Positions 59,266 to 64,000 of a stretch of 64,000 bases of DNA are shown here, piece by piece (positions within the stretch are counted from its first letter, which is position 1; each line of letters starts with the position of its first letter). The stretch comes from Enterococcus raffinosus (GTDB lineage Bacteria; Bacillota; Bacilli; Lactobacillales; Enterococcaceae): contig NZ_JXLA01000004.1 of NCBI RefSeq assembly GCF_001886185.1, positions 1 to 64,000 of the forward strand, read 5' to 3'. The notes beneath the pieces are model-generated. The model had not been told where the DNA came from, made no database searches, and worked only from the letters and a program-made list of their open reading frames with translations. Both the position numbers and the translations under genes were made by a program.

Positions 59266-59933
59266 GCGTAGTGGAAAATCTAAATACTTTTCAACAATTC
59301 ATTCAATACTATCAAACGAATGGCAGTATTATTTTTGCCCAATTTGTACGCCACTTCTTAATCTCGATCTATGGAGTTATCTTCGCCGCGATCGTTGGAA
59401 TTCCGTTGGGGATTTTCATTGCGCGCCATACGAAGTTAGCCAATTGGGTTATTCGTTTAGCCAATGTTATCCAAACAATCCCCTCATTGGCAATGATTTC
59501 CGTATTGATGATTGGAATGGGTCTTGGTGTCAACGTTGTTATCCTGACAGTATTTCTATATTCGTTACTACCAATTATCAAAAATACTTACACTGGTATG
59601 CGGCAAGTCGATAAAAATGCCTTAGACGTCGGAACCGGCATGGGCATGACAAATTGGCAGCGACTTTATATGATCGAACTGCCTCTGTCCGTTTCAGTCA
59701 TTATGGCAGGAATTCGAAATGCATTAGTCGTTGCCATCGGAATCACTGCCATCGGAGTATTCGTTGGAGCGGGTGGTTTAGGCGATATTATCATTCGTGG
59801 TACGAATGCAACAGATGGGACCGCTATTATTTTGGCAGGTGCCTTACCTACTGCTTTAATGGCTATTATGACTGACTGGATTTTAGGGATGGTCGAACGG
59901 AAATTAGACCCTGCTACTAAAACAAGTAAATAA
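59262..59933 (+). CDS. opuCD: compatible-solute ABC transporter permease
   Basis: The 223-residue permease has the loop GMGMTNWQRLYMIELPLSVSVIMAGIR. The start is a GTG: at 59262 (overlapping the opuCC stop) or at 59271, which lies better with GAAGGGAAG. It completes the importer that accumulates osmoprotectants during salt or cold stress. Confidence 0.93.
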   Translation: MSVVENLNTFQQFIQYYQTNGSIIFAQFVRHFLISIYGVIFAAIVGIPLGIFIARHTKLANWVIRLANVIQTIPSLAMISVLMIGMGLGVNVVILTVFLYSLLPIIKNTYTGMRQVDKNALDVGTGMGMTNWQRLYMIELPLSVSVIMAGIRNALVVAIGITAIGVFVGAGGLGDIIIRGTNATDGTAIILAGALPTALMAIMTDWILGMVERKLDPATKTSK

Positions 59934-59937
59934 AATG

Positions 59938-59980
59938 AAAAATGCTGCTGTTTGAAGAGACCTTCAAACAGCAGCATTTT
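59938..59980. terminator. terminator of the opuC operon
   Basis: AATGCTGCTGTTTGAAG (59941-59957) and its perfect complement (59962-59978) form a 17-bp stem with loop AGAC, then TTCTTATTT. Confidence 0.92.
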
Positions 59981-60094
59981 CTTATTTAATACTAATCTGT
60001 TCTTTTTGTGCTTTTCCTCACCATTTACTCCGTGTTATCATTTATTCAAGTTATTTGAAGAGGACTTTTATGAGAAAAAGTTTGAGGAGAAAAG

Positions 60095-61099
60095 ATGAAG
60101 GGTTTAGTATGCAACTATTGCGGTGGAAATCACTTTAATAAAACCGCAGAGGGCTATGAATGTGATTATTGTCATGCTGTTTATGAATTTGAAGAGAAAC
60201 CGAAAAAAATGAGTAGCCTTCCGCAAAAAAGGATGCCTATTACGCGGATTACTTTGCTTATCATGTTGGGTCTTCTTTTAGTTAGCGGATTTTTTCTGGT
60301 CATTACGAAAGAACAAACACCAACAAAAACAGCTTCTTACCCTAATCCCGCAGCAATTGATAAACCTGGGAAAGAAACGTATACTGCTAGTCAATTAAAA
60401 AATCCAGAAAGAAATGTACGAATTGCTGAGCTTTCTTTGAATCAAGCCGAACTGAAACTAGCTAGCGCATCCGTCAAAGAATACGGCGGAGACAAAACTG
60501 CGGACTTCGAAGAGCGTTTGAAGAAAGCCCAAGCGGAACATGAGTCACTAAAAAATAAGAGACTTAAAACGGCACCGAAAGAGGATATGATTATTGAAAA
60601 TCCAGACTCTGAATTCGCTGTAACCACCTATTATCGCGAAGCAGGTTTTCTTGCAGCTTATGGCCCTAATTTTGATCAATACTCAAGTTCAGATATTATA
60701 CGCATTTGGGGACAACCTGATGACATCCTCACAAATTCAGAGAAAATTCAAAAAAATCTCACCCTTGAGTTTGATGATCAAAATAACCCCGTGAGTTACG
60801 AAGCCAAAGTCCTTAGAGAACAATGGCAGCAAGGCAAACTGACTTGGCGAGAAGTACGAGCTTTTATTGCCTTCGTTCAAGATAATTCTTATGCAGGCTA
60901 TACGAAGCAATTCGTTTATGAAAAACAAGGAAAACCTAATGTCTATTTCACTGATGATCAAGTAGGATATGTGACGCCGATAGTCCGCTATGTCTCCTTT
61001 ACTCGATTACCGGAAAAATATCCACGCGCAGGACTAGGCAAGTATCCAGATGATTTTCCTGAAAATTATGGATCGGATGGACTTTATCATGAAAAGTAA
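60095..61099 (+). CDS. zinc-ribbon membrane protein with extracytoplasmic domain, 334 residues
   Basis: The N terminus is a zinc ribbon with Cys6, Cys9, Cys23 and Cys26 (CNYCGG, CDYCH). One membrane span follows at about 50-71, then a linker, a coiled-coil-like stretch (LNQAELKLASASVKEYGG...LKKAQAEHESLKNKR) and a C-terminal domain (SSSDIIRIWGQPDDILTN). The ribbon should be cytosolic and the rest outside. The G-x-P-D segment recalls the SmpA/BLIP-type fold, an inference. GAGGAGAAAAG precedes the ATG. It overlaps the next, related gene. Confidence 0.8.
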   Translation: MKGLVCNYCGGNHFNKTAEGYECDYCHAVYEFEEKPKKMSSLPQKRMPITRITLLIMLGLLLVSGFFLVITKEQTPTKTASYPNPAAIDKPGKETYTASQLKNPERNVRIAELSLNQAELKLASASVKEYGGDKTADFEERLKKAQAEHESLKNKRLKTAPKEDMIIENPDSEFAVTTYYREAGFLAAYGPNFDQYSSSDIIRIWGQPDDILTNSEKIQKNLTLEFDDQNNPVSYEAKVLREQWQQGKLTWREVRAFIAFVQDNSYAGYTKQFVYEKQGKPNVYFTDDQVGYVTPIVRYVSFTRLPEKYPRAGLGKYPDDFPENYGSDGLYHEK

Positions 61100-61682
61100 A
61101 GAATGTATGAACTGTGGAAGTACTAAATTTCATCAAGTTGAAAATGGCTGGAAATGCGATTACTGTGGCACGCTCTATTTAAAACAAAGAAAGAAGACAC
61201 CAGAAAAACCAATTCAAGAGCCGTCCAATCCCCAAAAGAAAAAGACGAAAATTCTGATTTGGTCGGTTCTTTCGACTATTTTTGTCTTAATTGGTCCGCT
61301 TAGTTTTTTGGTTACAAAAATAAATGATACTCGCACACCGACATACGAACCAATTAAACCTAATGCTGCAAATTCTGGAGAAAAAACCGAATTTCCCGGA
61401 GAATGGACATCAAGTATTTACGATTCGGTAAAAGTTGCAACAGAGAACTACGACGCCGATAACGAGAAATATTCTTTCACCGGCGGTTCCAGTTACGAAG
61501 AACTAGAAAAGCTTGTTGGCCCACCAGATACGGTGACTAGTTGGGAAAAAGAAGATTATGGAATGCCCCCAAGAGCAATGGCTACTTGGAATAAACTAAA
61601 AAATGGGGAGTATACTAGTCATTCGATCACCATTCACTACGATAAAGAGACAATGATGATCACAGACAAAGATCATTACTGA
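61089..61682 (+). CDS. zinc-ribbon membrane protein paralogue, 197 residues
   Basis: The ATG at 61089 (not 61050) overlaps the end of the previous gene by 11 bp and gives a ribbon with the same Cys6/9/23/26 spacing (CMNCGS, CDYCG). A membrane span follows at about 54-76, then an extracellular tail with YEELEKLVGPPDTVTSWEKED and a final beta-rich part (HSITIHYDKETMMI). The shared order of ribbon, span and G-x-P-D domain shows that the two are diverged duplicates. No function is known to me. They may form a complex or sense the envelope state. Confidence 0.8.
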   Translation: MKSKECMNCGSTKFHQVENGWKCDYCGTLYLKQRKKTPEKPIQEPSNPQKKKTKILIWSVLSTIFVLIGPLSFLVTKINDTRTPTYEPIKPNAANSGEKTEFPGEWTSSIYDSVKVATENYDADNEKYSFTGGSSYEELEKLVGPPDTVTSWEKEDYGMPPRAMATWNKLKNGEYTSHSITIHYDKETMMITDKDHY

Positions 61683-61691
61683 GTGATTAAA

Positions 61692-61729
61692 AAAATGGAC
61701 GAACATCAGAAGGATGTCTCGTCCATTTT
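61692..61729. terminator. bidirectional terminator
   Basis: AAAATGGACGA plus ACATC (61692-61707) pairs with GATGT and TCGTCCATTTT (to 61729) with one bulge. It separates the zinc-ribbon pair from the converging ABC exporter. Confidence 0.88.
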
Positions 61730-61732
61730 CTA

Positions 61733-63577
61733 TTATTCTGATAATTCTTCAAATTGCGAATTATACAATGCGGCATAAAGCCCGTTTTGAGCCAATAATT
61801 CTTCGTGGCTTCCTTGTTCCTTAATATCTCCGCCTTGCATATAGAGAATCTTATCCGCATCTTTGATTGTTGACAAACGATGGGCAATAACGAAAGAGGT
61901 ACGCCCCTTCATTAAGTTATTCATAGCCTCTTGGATCAATCCTTCTGTCCGTGTATCAACAGAGGATGTCGCCTCATCGAGAATTAGAATAGGTTTATCT
62001 GCTAAAATCGCGCGAGCAATCGTCAACAATTGTTTTTGCCCCTGCGAGATGTTGGAAGACTCTTCGTTTAATTCCATATTATAGCCGCCAGGTAATGTCT
62101 TGATGAAGTGATCCACGTGAGCGGCTTTTGCCGCTGCATAAACTTCTTCATCGGTAGCATCTAAACGACCGTAACGAAGGTTGTCCATAATTGTGCCTTT
62201 AAATAACCAGGTATCTTGTAAAACCATCCCGATATTTTTACGTAAATCTGCACGATTGAAGTCCTTGATGTTATGACCATCAATTTTGATTGCACCAGAA
62301 TTTACATCATAAAAGCGCATCAGCAACTTAACCATTGTCGTTTTACCAGCACCAGTTGGCCCCACAATTGCGACTGTCTGACCAGGATCAACATGAGAAG
62401 TAAAGTCTTGGATAACGATCTTATCCGGTGTGTAACCGAATTGAACATGTTCAAAGTCCACCATGCCTTCTGCTTTGTCAATCTGAACTGGGTTTTCAGC
62501 CATTTGATCCTCTTCATCCTCTGCTAGGAATTCAAAGACGCGTTCAGCCGCTGCCGCCATTGATTGAAGCATGTTAGATACTTGCGCAAGCTGAGCAATT
62601 GGTTGTGTCAGGTTACGTACATATTGGATAAACGCTTGGATATCTCCGACTGTGATTGAGCCGTTGTATGCCATAACCCCACCAGCGATCGCCACACCGA
62701 CATAGCCTAAGTTTCCGACAAAGTTCATAATGGGCTGCATCAATCCAGAAAGAAATTGTGATTTCCAAGCTGATTTGAACAATACATCATTTTGCTCTTT
62801 AAATTCTTTTAATGAGTTTTCTTCTTCATTGAATAAACGAACGATTGTATACCCACCGATGGTTTCTTCTACCTTCCCATTGATAACTCCAAGGTATTCC
62901 TGTTGGGTTTTGAAGTATTTTTGTGAGTTTTTCACAACAACTAAGATCAGTATTAAAGAAATTGGTACGATTAAGATCGCAATCCCTGTCATCTTCACTG
63001 AAATCGAAAGCATCATAACAATAACTCCAACAATCGTAAAGGTTGAAGTAATCAATTGAGTTAAGCTTTGGTTCAAGGATTGTCCTAAGGTATCCACATC
63101 ATTTGTGATACGTGAAAGGACTTCCCCTGTCGTCCGACTTTCAAAATAGTTCATCGGCATGCGATTGATTTTTTCAGAAATTTCTTTCCGCATCCGATAT
63201 GTGATTTTTTGCGAAATCGTCGACATAATCCAGCCTTGGATGATTCCGAATAAGGAAGCAACTCCATAAAGAGCTAACATGAAAAGGAGGATGCCACCGA
63301 TTTTTTCAAAGTTGATATCGCCAGTTCCTTGATATTTCTTAATCAAGCCATTAAATAATTCAGTAATCGCCTTTGATAAGATTTTTGGCCCCCAAATATT
63401 AAAAATCGTTGAGGCTGCTGCAAAGATCATTACAAAAAAAACTGCGATTTTATATGCGCCAAGATAGGAAACTAATTTTTTGATTGTTCCTTTGAAGTCT
63501 TTGGCTTTTTCTACTGGCGCAGCCATTCCCCGGCCAGGTCCGCCACCATGAGGGCGATTTTGTTTTTGTTCTGCCAT
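61733..63577 (-). CDS. ABC exporter subunit with consensus catalytic site (heterodimeric multidrug type)
   Basis: The 614-residue half-transporter has a membrane domain (about 35-345) and an ATPase domain with Walker A GPTGAGKTT, Walker B ILILDEATSSVD and H-loop IAHRLSTI. Its signature is degenerate, NISQGQKQ in place of SGGQ. It matches the canonical-site partner of heterodimers such as TM287/288, YfiBC or the Efr/Lmr pumps. GGAGCGAG precedes the ATG. It follows the other subunit by 15 bp and probably exports drugs or lipids. Confidence 0.93.
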   Translation of the reverse strand: MAEQKQNRPHGGGPGRGMAAPVEKAKDFKGTIKKLVSYLGAYKIAVFFVMIFAAASTIFNIWGPKILSKAITELFNGLIKKYQGTGDINFEKIGGILLFMLALYGVASLFGIIQGWIMSTISQKITYRMRKEISEKINRMPMNYFESRTTGEVLSRITNDVDTLGQSLNQSLTQLITSTFTIVGVIVMMLSISVKMTGIAILIVPISLILILVVVKNSQKYFKTQQEYLGVINGKVEETIGGYTIVRLFNEEENSLKEFKEQNDVLFKSAWKSQFLSGLMQPIMNFVGNLGYVGVAIAGGVMAYNGSITVGDIQAFIQYVRNLTQPIAQLAQVSNMLQSMAAAAERVFEFLAEDEEDQMAENPVQIDKAEGMVDFEHVQFGYTPDKIVIQDFTSHVDPGQTVAIVGPTGAGKTTMVKLLMRFYDVNSGAIKIDGHNIKDFNRADLRKNIGMVLQDTWLFKGTIMDNLRYGRLDATDEEVYAAAKAAHVDHFIKTLPGGYNMELNEESSNISQGQKQLLTIARAILADKPILILDEATSSVDTRTEGLIQEAMNNLMKGRTSFVIAHRLSTIKDADKILYMQGGDIKEQGSHEELLAQNGLYAALYNSQFEELSE

Positions 63578-63592
63578 TCTTCTCGCTCCTCC

Positions 63593-64000
63593 TTAATCCG
63601 CTTCTTCTATGCCTAATTCAGCATTGCTTAATTGTGACTGAGCAATTTCTTGATAGACAGCTGATGTTTGCATCAATTCTTCATGACGTCCTTGCGCAAC
63701 GACACGGCCTTCATCCAATACGATAATATTGTCTGCATGCAGGATCGTTGATATTTTTTGTGCCACAATGATTTGCGTCGCATCCTTGATATTTTCAGCT
63801 AGCGCTTTACGCAATGCAACATCTGTTTTGTTATCAAGAGCTGAGAATGAGTCATCAAAGATCAAAATTTTAGGGTTCTTCGCTAAGGCGCGGGCAATAG
63901 ATAAGCGTTGCTTTTGTCCACCTGAAACGTTTGTCCCACCTTGAGAAATTGCACGATCGAAGCCTTTTTCGTTCGAGTTGATAAATTCATCAGCTTGTGT
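63593..64000 (-). CDS. ABC exporter subunit with degenerate site (C-terminal part; continues beyond the window)
   Basis: The reading frame runs to the window edge; only the last ~135 residues of the ATPase domain are visible. The signature NVSGGQKQRL is canonical, but Walker B reads ILIFDDSFSALD (Asp replaces the catalytic Glu) and the H-loop His is Gln in VAQKISTIL. This is the non-hydrolysing nucleotide site of a heterodimer, complementing the neighbour's degenerate signature. The gene is upstream in the operon. Confidence 0.92.
   Translation of the reverse strand, partial: TQADEFINSNEKGFDRAISQGGTNVSGGQKQRLSIARALAKNPKILIFDDSFSALDNKTDVALRKALAENIKDATQIIVAQKISTILHADNIIVLDEGRVVAQGRHEELMQTSAVYQEIAQSQLSNAELGIEEAD

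Overview
The window looks like a chromosomal segment of a low-to-moderate GC Gram-positive coccus, most likely an Enterococcus. The basis is the mevalonate block mvk-mvaD-mvaK2-fni next to adhE, yajC and tgt (an order I recall from Enterococcus faecalis), LPXTG surface proteins, strong GGAGG ribosome binding sites, CcpA (cre), Rex and LacI-type operators, and an infC-rpmI-rplT operon with its structured leader. Species cannot be assigned by reading alone. I see no tRNA, rRNA, CRISPR array, complete insertion sequence or prophage.

Layout. 1-0.9 kb: five 151/152-bp tandem repeats. 0.9-5.3 kb: a minus-strand beta-glucoside operon (6-phospho-beta-glucosidase, EIIB, PRD regulator, EIIA) with a 20-bp palindromic operator and a cre; no EIIC is visible. 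5.3-9.3 kb: kbl and tdh plus a possibly separate amino acid permease, for threonine breakdown, with a perfect cre upstream of kbl. 9.3-15.6 kb: an accessory stretch with an unrecognised gene, a DUF2089-type protein, a truncated LytTR regulator abutting the orphaned tail of an LPXTG protein, and a large MucBP adhesin. 15.9-21.4 kb: aldo/keto reductase, Mga-like regulator, a type II P-type ATPase and a small membrane protein. 21.7-22.6 kb: a small AT-rich island with a Cro-like HTH and an unknown protein. 22.9-24.4 kb: infC-rpmI-rplT with an L20/infC leader RNA. 24.4-27.3 kb: FUSC-like membrane protein, HAD phosphatase, CorA.

27.4-37.5 kb is a divergent maltodextrin locus. The minus arm encodes an ABC importer (binding lipoprotein and two permeases). 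The plus arm encodes the ATPase and three GH13 enzymes: a neopullulanase-like enzyme, a predicted alpha-1,6-glucosidase and a predicted alpha-1,4-glucosidase. Both arms carry the same LacI-type operator in mirror orientation, so import and hydrolysis should be induced together. 37.5-42.6 kb: deoxynucleoside kinase (minus) and the isoprenoid precursor operon (plus). 42.6-45.0 kb: GntR regulator, MFS transporter and a coiled-coil protein. 45.3-47.9 kb: adhE with two Rex-like boxes. 48.2-49.8 kb: a Cna-B surface protein with an unusual YPKTG sorting motif.

50.0-56.1 kb: yajC, tgt and queA, with a calcium-type ATPase and a candidate 0.38-kb purine-rich untranslated RNA lying between tgt and queA. 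56.5-59.9 kb: an OpuC-type compatible-solute importer preceded by a perfect 16-bp inverted repeat. 60.1-61.7 kb: two overlapping paralogous zinc-ribbon membrane proteins. 61.7-64 kb: a heterodimeric ABC exporter, the second subunit cut by the window edge.

Nothing here is clearly a new defence or mobile system. The items most worth checking are the tandem repeats at the left edge, the candidate RNA at 54.65-55.03 kb, the LytTR/LPXTG deletion junction, the AT-rich two-gene island, and the ATPase lacking the usual M6 aspartate.
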